64,000 nucleotides of DNA from Brevundimonas sp. PAMC22021 (GTDB taxonomy: Bacteria; Pseudomonadota; Alphaproteobacteria; Caulobacterales; Caulobacteraceae), in assembly GCF_019443405.1 (NCBI RefSeq), contig NZ_CP080376.1, positions 2,170,001 to 2,234,000 on the forward strand. The letters run 5' to 3'. The number at the start of each line of letters is the position of its first letter. Positions within the stretch are counted from its first letter, which is position 1. The position numbers and the translations under genes are program-made. A model generated the notes under the pieces. That model saw only the letters and a program-made list of their open reading frames with translations. It had not been told where the DNA came from and did no database searches. This document shows positions 1 through 9,123 of the stretch, piece after piece.

Positions 1-137
1 ACGGCCGACCGGTCGTCGCGGCCGGCCGCCTCGGCGATGCGGCCCGCTCGCTGGGCGGACAGGCCGGCCCACACGGCGCAGACGGCGGCGAAGGCCGACA
101 CCAGCAGGACGAGGATCAGCAGCAGGTCGATCGGCAT
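1..137 (-). CDS. N-terminus of a membrane-anchored protein, possibly RmuC (partial)
   Basis: An ATG at 137 opens a frame that runs off the left edge, so only about 45 residues are visible. They start with a hydrophobic helix (IDLLLILVLLVSAFAAV) followed by an Ala/Arg-rich stretch (SAQRAGRIAEAAGR) that could begin a coiled coil. This architecture fits RmuC, a membrane-anchored nuclease-like protein that limits recombination between inverted repeats, and recR lies just upstream on the same strand. The fragment is too short to exclude other single-pass coiled-coil proteins. The 120 bases between it and recR show no clear signal. Confidence 0.5.
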   Translation of the reverse strand, partial: MPIDLLLILVLLVSAFAAVCAVWAGLSAQRAGRIAEAAGRDDRSA

Positions 138-257
138 GGCGGCTCCGACAGGAAATCAGGCGAACGCCACGATTGACGAGGCTCTACGACGGACACGGTC
201 GCACAGCTAGGCGTTCACCGTCCGTTCCTAGAGGGAGTCGCCCGGCCGTAACAGCCT

Positions 258-860
258 TCAGGCGGGCCGGCGGGCGCGCAGGGCCTGGACGATGGTGCCG
301 TCGTCCAGCCAGTCCAGATCGCCGCCGACCGGCACGCCGCGCGCCAGCGAGGTCACGTCCACCTCGGGGCCGCTGATCCGCTCGGCGACATAGTGGGCGG
401 TGGTCTGGCCGTCGACGGTGGCCGGCAGGGCCAGCACCACCTCGCGCACGCCGCCGCCCCTCACCCGTCCGACCAGTTCGGCGATGCGCAGGTGCTCGGG
501 CCCCACCCCGTCCAAGGCCGACAGCAAGCCGCCCAGCACATGATACTTGCCGCGAAAGGCGCCCGACCGCTCCATGGCCCACAGGGCGCCGGCCTCCTCC
601 ACCACGCAGATCAGGCCGTTGTCGCGCGCCCCGTCCGCGCAGATGGCGCAAGGGTCGCGCGTGTCTGGGGCGCCGCACACCGAGCAAGACACCACCCGCT
701 CGGCCGTCTCGGCCATGGCGGCGGCCAAAGGGACCAGCAGTTGCTCGCGCCGCTTCAGCAGCGCCAGCGCCGCACGCCGCGCCGAGCGGGGGCCGAGCCC
801 CGGCAGCTTGGCGAGAAGGGAGATGAGCCGCTCGATTTCCGGCCCGGCGGATGCGGCCAT
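258..860 (-). CDS. recR: Recombination mediator protein RecR
   Basis: 200 residues, the usual length for RecR, which works with RecF and RecO to load RecA onto SSB-coated single-stranded DNA at gaps. The N-terminus has the helix-hairpin-helix [16 protein letters not shown] (residues 19-34). A four-cysteine zinc finger follows (Cys59, Cys62, Cys71, Cys74, in CSVCG and CAIC). A Toprim domain starts near residue 82 ([18 protein letters not shown]). The start ATG overlaps the ybaB stop by one base (TGATG), so recR is translationally coupled to ybaB, the common ybaB-recR pair downstream of dnaX. Confidence 0.96.
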   Translation of the reverse strand: MAASAGPEIERLISLLAKLPGLGPRSARRAALALLKRREQLLVPLAAAMAETAERVVSCSVCGAPDTRDPCAICADGARDNGLICVVEEAGALWAMERSGAFRGKYHVLGGLLSALDGVGPEHLRIAELVGRVRGGGVREVVLALPATVDGQTTAHYVAERISGPEVDVTSLARGVPVGGDLDWLDDGTIVQALRARRPA

Positions 861-1189
861 CAGAACAGCTTGGGCATGCCCGGGATGTTCATCCCCGCCA
901 TCGGCCCGGCCGCCTCGCGCATCAGCGCCGAGTTGGCCTCATCCAGCTTGCGCCGCGCATCGGCGTGGGCCGCCGTGATCAGATCGGCCAGGATTTCGCC
1001 CTCGCCGGCTTTCAGCAGGCTGTCGTCGATGACCACCGAGGTGATCTCGCCGGCGCCCTTGAGCGCGATCGTCACCAGCCCGCCGCCGGACGAGCCCTGT
1101 GCGGTCGTCTCGGCCATCTTCGCCTGGGCGTCCTGCAGCTTCTGCTGCATCGCCTGAGCCTGCTGCATCAGTTGGGTAAGGTCTTTCAT
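860..1189 (-). CDS. YbaB/EbfC family nucleoid-associated protein
   Basis: 109 residues beginning [19 protein letters not shown], the amphipathic N-terminal helix typical of YbaB/EbfC. The conserved core ([23 protein letters not shown]) and the helical tail ([14 protein letters not shown]) follow. Family members form dimers that bind DNA and are almost always encoded between dnaX and recR, as here. The stop overlaps the recR start, and the dnaX stop is 57 bases upstream. All three genes are probably one transcript. Confidence 0.93.
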   Translation of the reverse strand: MKDLTQLMQQAQAMQQKLQDAQAKMAETTAQGSSGGGLVTIALKGAGEITSVVIDDSLLKAGEGEILADLITAAHADARRKLDEANSALMREAAGPMAGMNIPGMPKLF

Positions 1190-1246
1190 GGGGCGTTAGA
1201 TAATGCGGTCCGAGGCGTTGCGACAGGGGCCGCAGGTTGGTGTGGC

Positions 1247-3079
1247 TCAGTCGTCGTCTTCCTCGACGGCGTCGGGGATTTCCGGCGTCACCACCGTCGG
1301 CGCGATCGTGCGGATTTCGCCAAGCGTCGCGCCGGGAAAGGCGTCCAGGATCGCCTTGACGAAGGGATCGGCCTCGACCTCGGCGCGCTCGGCGAGCCGC
1401 GCCTTCTTCTGTTGTTCGATCAGGGTTTCGCCGCCGCCCTGGCCGTTGGCGACCACGAACCACGGGCGGCCGGTCCAGTCCCGAAGGCGCGCCGTCAAGC
1501 GGGTGGCCAGATTGGCGGGCGCGCCGTCGGCGGGTTCAAAGGTGATGCGACCCGGCTGAAACTCCACCGGGCGGACGAACCGCTCGACGTCCATCTGCAG
1601 GCCGATCTCGCGCTTTTCGCCGATCAGGGCCACGACCTGCTCGAACGTCTGCGGATTGGGCAGGGCGGGCTGGACCACCGGGCGCGGCGCCAGCTGCGCT
1701 GAAGCGCCTCCGCCGCCGCCACCTCCACCTCTGGGCGCACCGCCCGCTCCGCCGCCTATCGGCTCGCCCGACTGCAGCCGCTTCAGCGCCTCTTCCGGCC
1801 CGGGCAGGTCGGCGGCGTAGGCGAGGCGGACGATGGCCATCTCCACCGCGTCCGACGGATTGGGCGCGCGCCGCACCTCGTCCAATGCCTTCAGCAGCAT
1901 CTGCCAGGTCCGCGACAGGGTCGCCGCCGGAATGGCCGCGCCCAGCGCCGCCAGCGTCTGCGCCTGATCTTTGGGCAGCCGCGTCGCCTGCGGCCCCAGC
2001 ATCTTGGCCACCGACGCCGCGTGGCAATGCTCCAGAAGGTCGTTGGTCACCTGCACCGGATCGGCGCCGTAGCCGTAGAGGGTGCGAAAGCTCTCCAGCG
2101 CCTCGGGCGTGCGGCCGGCCATGATCGATTCGAACAGGGCGATGGTCTGGCTGCGGTCGGCGAGCCCCAGCATGTCGCGCACGGTCGCGGCCTGCACCGT
2201 CTGCCCGCGCTCGCCCTGCACCAGCGCCTGGTCGAGCAGGCTGAGACCGTCACGCACCGAGCCCTCGGCCGCGCGCGCGATCAGCGCCAAGGCTTCCTGC
2301 TCAATCCGCATGCCTTCGCGGTCCGCCACTCGGTCCAGGTGTTCGACCAGCACCTCGGGCTCCACGCGCCGTAGGTCGAAACGCTGGCAGCGCGACAGGA
2401 TGGTCACCGGGACCTTGCGGATCTCAGTGGTGGCGAAGATGAATTTGGCGTGCGGCGGCGGCTCCTCCAGTGTCTTCAGAAGGGCGTTGAAGGCCTGGTT
2501 CGACAGCATGTGCACTTCGTCGAGCACATAGACCTTGTAGCGCGCCTCGACCGGCGCATAGCGGACGCTTTCCAGGATGTCGCGGATGTCGCCGACGCCC
2601 GTGTGCGAGGCGGCGTCCATCTCCATCACGTCCATGTGCTGGCCGGACATGATCGCTGAGTCGTGCCGTCCGTTCGGCGTCAGCGCCAGAGACGGCTTGT
2701 CGATGACGTCCGTCTCGTTGTTCAGGGCGCGGGCCAGAAGGCGCGCGGTGGTGGTCTTGCCCACCCCGCGCACGCCGGTCAGCATGAAGGCGTGGGCGAT
2801 GCGGCCGGTGGCGAAGGCGTTGGTCAGGGTCCTGACCATGGCCTCCTGCCCGATCAGGTCCTCAAAGGTGCACGGCCGGTATTTGCGCGCCAGCACCTGA
2901 TAGGCGGCGTCGGACGCAGGCGGTTCAGGCGCCGCGACAGGCGCGGGCGCGGGCGCAGGCGCAGGCGGCGCTGGTGCGGGCGCGGGCGGAGCGCCGAACA
3001 TGTCGTCGGTGTTCTGATCGCGCTCGACGACGTCCTCGTCCCAGGGAGGGCCGTCGAGACTCGGGTCGATGTCGCTCAT
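1247..3079 (-). CDS. dnaX: DNA polymerase III subunit gamma/tau
   Basis: 610 residues. This is the clamp-loader ATPase that opens the beta clamp and couples the replicative polymerases. Walker A is GVRGVGKTT (102-110) and Walker B is VYVLDEVH (183-190). Sensor 1 is ATTE (216-219), and the SRC arginine-finger motif is at 229-231. Two features differ from the E. coli form. First, an N-terminal extension of about 60 residues includes a Pro/Ala run (31-56). Second, the region between Walker A and the DAASHTGVGDIR segment lacks the usual four zinc-binding cysteines. Residues 440-470 are a Gly/Pro linker before the C-terminal polymerase-binding part. The gene precedes ybaB and recR. Confidence 0.95.
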   Translation of the reverse strand: MSDIDPSLDGPPWDEDVVERDQNTDDMFGAPPAPAPAPPAPAPAPAPVAAPEPPASDAAYQVLARKYRPCTFEDLIGQEAMVRTLTNAFATGRIAHAFMLTGVRGVGKTTTARLLARALNNETDVIDKPSLALTPNGRHDSAIMSGQHMDVMEMDAASHTGVGDIRDILESVRYAPVEARYKVYVLDEVHMLSNQAFNALLKTLEEPPPHAKFIFATTEIRKVPVTILSRCQRFDLRRVEPEVLVEHLDRVADREGMRIEQEALALIARAAEGSVRDGLSLLDQALVQGERGQTVQAATVRDMLGLADRSQTIALFESIMAGRTPEALESFRTLYGYGADPVQVTNDLLEHCHAASVAKMLGPQATRLPKDQAQTLAALGAAIPAATLSRTWQMLLKALDEVRRAPNPSDAVEMAIVRLAYAADLPGPEEALKRLQSGEPIGGGAGGAPRGGGGGGGGASAQLAPRPVVQPALPNPQTFEQVVALIGEKREIGLQMDVERFVRPVEFQPGRITFEPADGAPANLATRLTARLRDWTGRPWFVVANGQGGGETLIEQQKKARLAERAEVEADPFVKAILDAFPGATLGEIRTIAPTVVTPEIPDAVEEDDD

Positions 3080-3123
3080 GGCCGTGTCTTAGACCGAAGG
3101 CGGCGCGGGCGGCAGAGGGATTC

Positions 3124-3927
<804 letters not shown>

Positions 3928-3955
3928 GCGCGATCCAGACCGAACCCCGAGGGGC

Positions 3956-4450
3956 TCAGTTGGTCCCTTCGGGATAGAAGACGCCCTGCACCCGACGGCC
4001 GGCCGCGCCGCGCGGCGCGCCCTCCATGCGGGCGGCCTCGGTGTTGACGTTGTAGACGAGGCGGCCGCCGGTCAGCACGTTCTGGCCCTGCGTCAGGATC
4101 ACGTCGCCCGTCACCACCACCTCGCCGGAGCTCGGCGTATACACGGCGCGGTCGCCGCGCATCGATTGCTCGGACGTCACCAGATAGACCGTGCCGGTGG
4201 CATCGATCCGCTGCAGGTCGCCGTCCGACGCACGAACAAGCGACAGGACGTCGGCGCGAAGGCGATTTCCACCCTGCACCACCTCGGCGCGACCGCGCAG
4301 AACAACTCCGTCTGCGGTATTCTCGAGGGTGTCGCCGCCGAAGGCGATCGGCTGGCGCGAGGCGCCCGACTGGGCGTCGCCTGTTGTCGGAAGGGCCAGC
4401 AGCGTCAGGGCGGCAGCCGCCGCCGCGATCGCCTTGATTGTCGTCGCCAT
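3956..4450 (-). CDS. lptA: LPS transport periplasmic protein LptA
   Basis: About 164 residues. A signal peptide (MATTIKAIAAAAAALTLLALPTTGDAQ) precedes an OstA-type beta-jellyroll, the periplasmic bridge that carries LPS from LptC toward LptD. The pattern IAFGGDTLENTADGVVLRGRA and the repeated RADVLSL / DVILTQGQN strands fit the fold. ATG at 4450 is chosen; TTG at 4456 is in frame and would give an overlap with the lptC stop. It is shorter than many LptA proteins but complete. It sits between lptC and lptB in one probable transcript. Confidence 0.88.
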   Translation of the reverse strand: MATTIKAIAAAAAALTLLALPTTGDAQSGASRQPIAFGGDTLENTADGVVLRGRAEVVQGGNRLRADVLSLVRASDGDLQRIDATGTVYLVTSEQSMRGDRAVYTPSSGEVVVTGDVILTQGQNVLTGGRLVYNVNTEAARMEGAPRGAAGRRVQGVFYPEGTN

Positions 4451-4452
4451 GC

Positions 4453-5109
4453 TCAACCCTCCGAGCCGGAGGGGTTGATGACGCCCCTCACCTTGTTGTC
4501 GCCCGCGCCCTGGAAGACGACGCGTTCGCCCTGATCATGGATCGCATAGGACGAAGCGTTGATCGTTCCAAGGGGGCCGGTCCCCTGCACGCCCTTGGTT
4601 CCCGTCACCACGCCGGTGCGGGTATCGACCACCGCCTCGGGCGTGGTCAGCGTAAAGCCCGAGCCGCCGTCCGAGATGCGCACGTTCGGCCCGATGATGA
4701 CCTTGCGCTGCCCCTCGTCATAGGTGCCGCCGTCCGCCGTCATCTGCGTCACCTTGCGGCCGCCGAGATTGAGCCTGAGCACAGGCCCGACCAGGCGGAA
4801 ATGGCCGGTGTTCGGATCGCGGATCGCGCCCTGCGCCCCCACCAGAAAGGCGCGGCCTTGCGCATCCTGGCCATGGAACATCGGATTGTCGAGGCGGATT
4901 TCCTGGCTCTGGCTGGCCCGGCGCTCGACGCCGGACATGACTGTGCGAAACACGGTCCAGGTCAGGGCGGCGCCCGCCACCACCAGGATCAGCACCGGCA
5001 GCACGCGGCGATAGAAGCGGATGCGGCGCGATCGCGCGCGCCAGCGGTCGCCCTCGCGGGCGACCCGCGCCTCGTCCGCCTCGATGCTGCGCCGCTCCGC
5101 CTCGCTCAT
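4453..5109 (-). CDS. lptC: LPS export protein LptC
   Basis: 218 residues from ATG at 5109. A basic N-terminus (RARSRRIRFYRR) leads into one membrane helix (VLPVLILVVAGAALTWTVF). A periplasmic beta-jellyroll with DNPMFHGQDAQGRAF and repeated Asp/Gly turns follows. LptC is the bitopic protein that receives LPS from LptBFG and hands it to LptA. The reading frame extends upstream to 5256, but that part lies inside the ribonuclease D gene and is unlike LptC, so the internal ATG is preferred. Its start is only 4 bases from the stop of the upstream ribonuclease gene. Confidence 0.88.
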   Translation of the reverse strand: MSEAERRSIEADEARVAREGDRWRARSRRIRFYRRVLPVLILVVAGAALTWTVFRTVMSGVERRASQSQEIRLDNPMFHGQDAQGRAFLVGAQGAIRDPNTGHFRLVGPVLRLNLGGRKVTQMTADGGTYDEGQRKVIIGPNVRISDGGSGFTLTTPEAVVDTRTGVVTGTKGVQGTGPLGTINASSYAIHDQGERVVFQGAGDNKVRGVINPSGSEG

Positions 5110-5113
5110 GGGA

Positions 5114-5728
5114 TCAGCTGTGGGCGAACACGTCGATCTCGTCCCAGCCGGCGAGATCGAGCGCCGAACGGGTCGGCAGGAAGTCAAAGCATTGGCGCGC
5201 CAGCTCGGTGCGGCCCTCGCGCTCCAGCATGGCGTCCAGCCGCCCCTTGACCGCATGCAGGTGCAACACGTCCGATGCGGCGTAATCCAGCTGCGCCTGG
5301 GTCAGGGTCTCGGCGCCCCAGTCCGACGACTGCTGCGCCTTGGACAGATCCACGCCCGCCAGCTCACGCACCACGTCCTTCAGCCCGTGCCGGTCGGTGT
5401 AGGTCCGCGCCAGCTTTGAGCCGATCTTGGTGCAATAGACCGGCCGCGTCTCGACGCCGAGGTGCAGCTGGAACATGCCGATGTCGAAGCGGCCGAAGTG
5501 AAAGATCTTCAGCACGTCCGGATCAGCCAGCAGCCGCTTCAGGTTCGGGCAGTCGTAGTCCGGCCGGCGCAGGCGCACGACGTGGGCGTTCCCGTCGCCC
5601 GATGACAGCTGCACCACGCACAGCGGATCGCGCCGGAAGCGCAGGCCCATGGTCTCCGAATCGATGGCGACCTCCGGCCCCAGGTCCAGGTCGTCGGGCA
5701 GGTCGCCTTCGTGCAGGTAAACGGTCAT
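5114..5728 (-). CDS. Ribonuclease D-like 3'-5' exonuclease, catalytic domain only
   Basis: 204 residues forming a single DEDDy exonuclease domain. Exo I is AIDSET (Asp23, Glu25), Exo II is HFGRFDIG (Asp83) and Exo III is YAASDVLHL (Tyr150, Asp154). The HRDC domains found in full-length E. coli RNase D (about 375 residues) are absent. Short forms like this are common in alphaproteobacteria and act in RNA 3'-end processing; the exact substrate cannot be read from sequence. It heads the lptC-lptA-lptB group with a 4-base gap. Confidence 0.87.
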   Translation of the reverse strand: MTVYLHEGDLPDDLDLGPEVAIDSETMGLRFRRDPLCVVQLSSGDGNAHVVRLRRPDYDCPNLKRLLADPDVLKIFHFGRFDIGMFQLHLGVETRPVYCTKIGSKLARTYTDRHGLKDVVRELAGVDLSKAQQSSDWGAETLTQAQLDYAASDVLHLHAVKGRLDAMLEREGRTELARQCFDFLPTRSALDLAGWDEIDVFAHS

Positions 5729-5773
5729 TGCGCGATCATATATGAGCTGGGCGGTTCTGGCGAAACCGCCGCC

Positions 5774-5816
5774 GGAAACAACAACGGCGCCGCACCCGAA
5801 GATGCGACGCCGTTGT
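5774..5816 (-). terminator. Intrinsic terminator of tRNA-Leu
   Basis: Reading the minus strand out of the tRNA, a stem with arms ACAACGGCG and CGCCGTTGT (5781-5816) surrounds an inner stem and a TTCG-type loop. It is followed by TGTTTC. It begins 7 bases past the CCA end of the tRNA, the normal place for a tRNA terminator. The T-tract is weak. Confidence 0.75.
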
Positions 5817-5822
5817 AAAAAG

Positions 5823-5909
<87 letters not shown>

Positions 5910-6077
5910 CCCGGCGGCGTCGCCTTGCGGCGTCGTCATCGGGAAGGCGCGGACCTCTAAGGCAGGCCGCAGGGCGGGTCAACAGGGCGATGCTGCAAAA
6001 AACGTCATCTTTTTCGCCGGCGCCGTTAACGCTGTGCGCTTACCCGGTCTTGAGCCGAGCAGGGCTATCCAGCGGCG

Positions 6078-6932
6078 ATGACCGAGCCCGCCGTCCTGCC
6101 CGCCCGCGAGCGTCGCGCGACCCCGCGCCGGCCGTTCCGCAAGGAACGCCGCGAGGCCGAACGCGTCCGCATCCTGGGTCAGCCGATGGACCTCGTCCGC
6201 CCGGAGGAGGTGCTTCACCACGTCCAGAACGCGGTGGCGGCGGGACGCAAGACGGTGGTGGCGAACCACAATCTGCACAGCCTTTATCTGTTGCGGAAAC
6301 ATCCGGAAGTCGCCCGCTTCTATGAGCAGGCCGACCTTGTCGAAGTCGATTCGACTCCGCTGATCTGGTTCTCGCGCGCGCTGGGCCTGCACAGCCGGCC
6401 TTTCCACCGCTGCACCTATCTGGACTGGCGCGACCACTTCTGGAGCGTGGCCAACCGGCTGGGCTGGCGCGTCATGGCCGTGGGCGGCGCACCAGAGGTC
6501 GGGCCTGCGGCTCGGGCGAAGCTGGCGATCGCCTATCCGGGCGCGGACATCCGCACCCAGTCCGGCTATTTCGACGCCCGACCGGATGCGGCCGACAATG
6601 CGGAAGTGCTGTCGGAGATCGCGCGCTTCCAGCCGCACATCCTGTTTGTCGGCATGGGCATGCCCCGGCAGGAGCGTTGGATCGCCGAAAACCTGCATCG
6701 CCTACCCGACTGCGCCATCCTGTCGGTGGGCGCCGCCTTCGACTACGAGGCCGGGGTGCAGAGCGCGGCGCCCCGGTGGATGGGTCGGGCGGGGCTGGAA
6801 TGGCTGTACCGCCTCCTCCACGATCCTCGACGCCTGTTCCACCGCTACTGCGTCGAGCCCTGGAGCCTCCTGCCGCTGATCTGGACCGACATCCATCAAG
6901 CGCGCCGGCGGCGTCAGTCCGCTCTCGGCTGA
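6078..6932 (+). CDS. WecG/TagA/CpsF family glycosyltransferase (GT26)
   Basis: 284 residues. GT26 enzymes transfer a sugar (often ManNAc or ManNAcA) from a nucleotide donor to a lipid-linked acceptor in polysaccharide synthesis. Visible family motifs are the N-terminal ANHNLHSLYLLRKHP, VDSTPLIWFSRALG, the central VMAVGGAPEV, and the C-terminal signature LFVGMGMPRQERWI, then GAAFDYEAGV. A basic N-terminal stretch of about 40 residues precedes the domain. The 3' end overlaps the convergent tyrosine-kinase gene by 19 bases. Caulobacter HfsJ, a holdfast glycosyltransferase, belongs to this family; whether this gene serves holdfast or another polysaccharide is open. Confidence 0.88.
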   Translation: MTEPAVLPARERRATPRRPFRKERREAERVRILGQPMDLVRPEEVLHHVQNAVAAGRKTVVANHNLHSLYLLRKHPEVARFYEQADLVEVDSTPLIWFSRALGLHSRPFHRCTYLDWRDHFWSVANRLGWRVMAVGGAPEVGPAARAKLAIAYPGADIRTQSGYFDARPDAADNAEVLSEIARFQPHILFVGMGMPRQERWIAENLHRLPDCAILSVGAAFDYEAGVQSAAPRWMGRAGLEWLYRLLHDPRRLFHRYCVEPWSLLPLIWTDIHQARRRRQSALG

Positions 6933-9100
6933 GCAAAGGCGACGTAGTCGGCGTAGTCGTAGTCGATGTCGCCATAGCCGTGCCGCGCCTGGGCGTTCAT
7001 GTCGACCTGCGTCAGCACCACGCCGACAGCGGCGGCTCCCGACTGCTCCAGCATCCGCAGTGCGCTCCCCACGACGCGGTCAGGCGTGCGCCGCCAGCGC
7101 GCCAGGACCACGGCCGCGTCGGCCCGCGTCGCCAGAACCCTGGCTTCACTGGCGGCCAGAAGCGGCGGCGTGTCCAGGATGACGAGGTCGAACCGCTCTC
7201 GCAGCGCCGCCATCAGCCGGTCCATCTCGCGCCCCCCCAGGATATCCCGCGGCGTCGCGCCGCCCCGCGCCAGCGGCAGGACCCACGCGCCCGAGCCCTC
7301 GTCCAGATGCAGCGCCTGGTCCAGCGCAGCCGACCCGTCCAGCACCTCGAGCAAGCCGACCTCCGGCTCGACCCTCAGCATGCGGGCCACGGCACGCCTG
7401 CGCAGATCGCAGTCGACCAGCACCACCCGTCCGCCGGCCAGGGCCGAGATGCGCGCAAGGCTCAGCGCGGTGGTCGACTTGCCCTCGTCGGGCAGGGCAG
7501 AACACAGGGCGACCACCTGAACATTGCGGCCCGGCCTTGAGTGCAGAATGGCGGCGCGCAGGGTCCGAAACGCTTCGGCGAACGGCGACAACGGCCGTTT
7601 CAGCACATAGTCGGCGGGCGCCAGGCTGCGATCCGCCTTTTCCGCCACCGAGCGCAGCAGCGGCGCCTGACCGAGGCTCGGCTTGCCCAGCCGCTGCTCC
7701 ACATCCTCCCCATGCCGCAGGCCGCTGTCCAGCATCTCGGCCAGGCCGACCGCGACCAGCGCCAGCACCAGGGCGGCCACCAACCCGCCCGCCAGCATCA
7801 GCGGGATATTCGGCGACGACGGCTCGGACGGGGTGCGGGCGCGCGAGACGATGCGGGCGTCCGACTGCTCGGCCCCTTCGCTGGCGCTGGTCTCCTGAAA
7901 GCGAGCCAGGAAGCTCTGATACAAGGTTCGCACCGAGGAGGCGTGGCGCTCCAGTTCGTTCAGGCGGACACCGGCGGCGTTGTCGATCGCCAGCGTGCGG
8001 CGGGCTTCATCCAGGCTGGCGTCCACCGCCCCCGCCCGCTCGCGCGCGACCTGCACCCGCGCCTCCAGGTTGGAGACGATGCGGCGGATCTCGGCATCGA
8101 TCTGTTCGTCGGCGTCGGACAGTTCGTGGCGGGCCCGCACCATGTCCGGATGACGTTCGCCATAGCGGCTGGACAGGTCCGCTACGCGAGCCGACGCCTC
8201 GGCCCGGCGGGCGCGCAGCTGCTGCACGACCTGGGACTGAAGCGCCTCGCCCACATCCTCGCCGCTCGATCCGCGCGCCAGCTGGGCGCGGGCGGTGCGC
8301 AGCCTCGCCTGCTCTTCCGCCAGCTGACTGCGGGCGGCGGCCCGCTGCTGGTTGTAGGCCGATATCTCCTGTTCGGTCAGGGTCGCGCCGTCGGCGCTGA
8401 GCAGGCCGTTCTCGGCGCGGTATCGCTCGACCGCGCCTTCCGCCGCCTCGACCTCGGCGCGCAGGGCCGCCAGCCGCTCGGTCAACCAGCCGTTGGCCTG
8501 GCGCGTCGCATCGCCCTTGGCCTCCAGCTGTTGCAGCAGATACTGGTCTGCAAAGGCGTTGGCGATGCGCGCCGCCTTGGCCGGGTCGCGCGATTCAAAC
8601 GCCACGTTCATCACGTAGGTCCCGCCGGTCCGTGCGATGCCGAGCCGCTCCAGCACCGCGTCGATCACCTGCTCCTTGCGCGCCTGCGGATCGCTCAAGA
8701 CGGCTGGCCCGCCCGCTACGCCGAACCGGCGCCCTGACCTCGGCTCGGCAAACTCGGGATCTTGGACCAGCCTCAGCGCGTCGACCACCCGCTCCGCCAA
8801 CTGACGGGACCTCAGGATTTCGACCTCGGTGTCCACCACCGCCGACTCGGCTGTCAGGCCCGACAGCACCGCCTCGGAATCGACCACCCGAGCCCTGCGG
8901 GTGTCGATCGTCAGGCTGGCGACGGCCGTATAGAGCGTCGGCTGCATCCGGATCGCCGCCATGGTCGCGACCGTGGTCAGCAGGAACACGGCGCACGCCA
9001 GCCACAGCCGACGACGCACGACGCCGATCAGCCGATGCAGGTCCACGCCCTCTCCGATCGCGCCGCGCCAGCCGGCCGGCGCCTGCAGCCCTGCGTCCAT
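6914..9100 (-). CDS. Wzc-like polysaccharide co-polymerase / tyrosine autokinase
   Basis: 728 residues. The N-terminus has a Wzz domain: first membrane helix after RRRLWLACAVFLLTT, a long periplasmic coiled-coil (about residues 200-400) and a second membrane helix near PLMLAGGLVAALVLALVAV. The C-terminus is a BY-kinase: Walker A SALPDEGKST (about 534-543), Walker A' VVLVDCDLRR, Walker B DLVILDTPP (about 638-646). A C-terminal tyrosine cluster (Tyr709, 714, 716, 719) is the expected autophosphorylation site. Such proteins control chain length and export together with Wza. It sits 23 bases downstream of the beta-barrel gene and is probably co-transcribed with it. Confidence 0.93.
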   Translation of the reverse strand: MDAGLQAPAGWRGAIGEGVDLHRLIGVVRRRLWLACAVFLLTTVATMAAIRMQPTLYTAVASLTIDTRRARVVDSEAVLSGLTAESAVVDTEVEILRSRQLAERVVDALRLVQDPEFAEPRSGRRFGVAGGPAVLSDPQARKEQVIDAVLERLGIARTGGTYVMNVAFESRDPAKAARIANAFADQYLLQQLEAKGDATRQANGWLTERLAALRAEVEAAEGAVERYRAENGLLSADGATLTEQEISAYNQQRAAARSQLAEEQARLRTARAQLARGSSGEDVGEALQSQVVQQLRARRAEASARVADLSSRYGERHPDMVRARHELSDADEQIDAEIRRIVSNLEARVQVARERAGAVDASLDEARRTLAIDNAAGVRLNELERHASSVRTLYQSFLARFQETSASEGAEQSDARIVSRARTPSEPSSPNIPLMLAGGLVAALVLALVAVGLAEMLDSGLRHGEDVEQRLGKPSLGQAPLLRSVAEKADRSLAPADYVLKRPLSPFAEAFRTLRAAILHSRPGRNVQVVALCSALPDEGKSTTALSLARISALAGGRVVLVDCDLRRRAVARMLRVEPEVGLLEVLDGSAALDQALHLDEGSGAWVLPLARGGATPRDILGGREMDRLMAALRERFDLVILDTPPLLAASEARVLATRADAAVVLARWRRTPDRVVGSALRMLEQSGAAAVGVVLTQVDMNAQARHGYGDIDYDYADYVAFAQPRAD

Positions 9101-9123
9101 CGATCTCCCCCTCCCGCACCCGG

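Noticed and set aside
1700..1790. Programmed frameshift in dnaX producing gamma
   Set aside because: No A-rich slippery heptamer was seen; the region is a Gly-rich linker.
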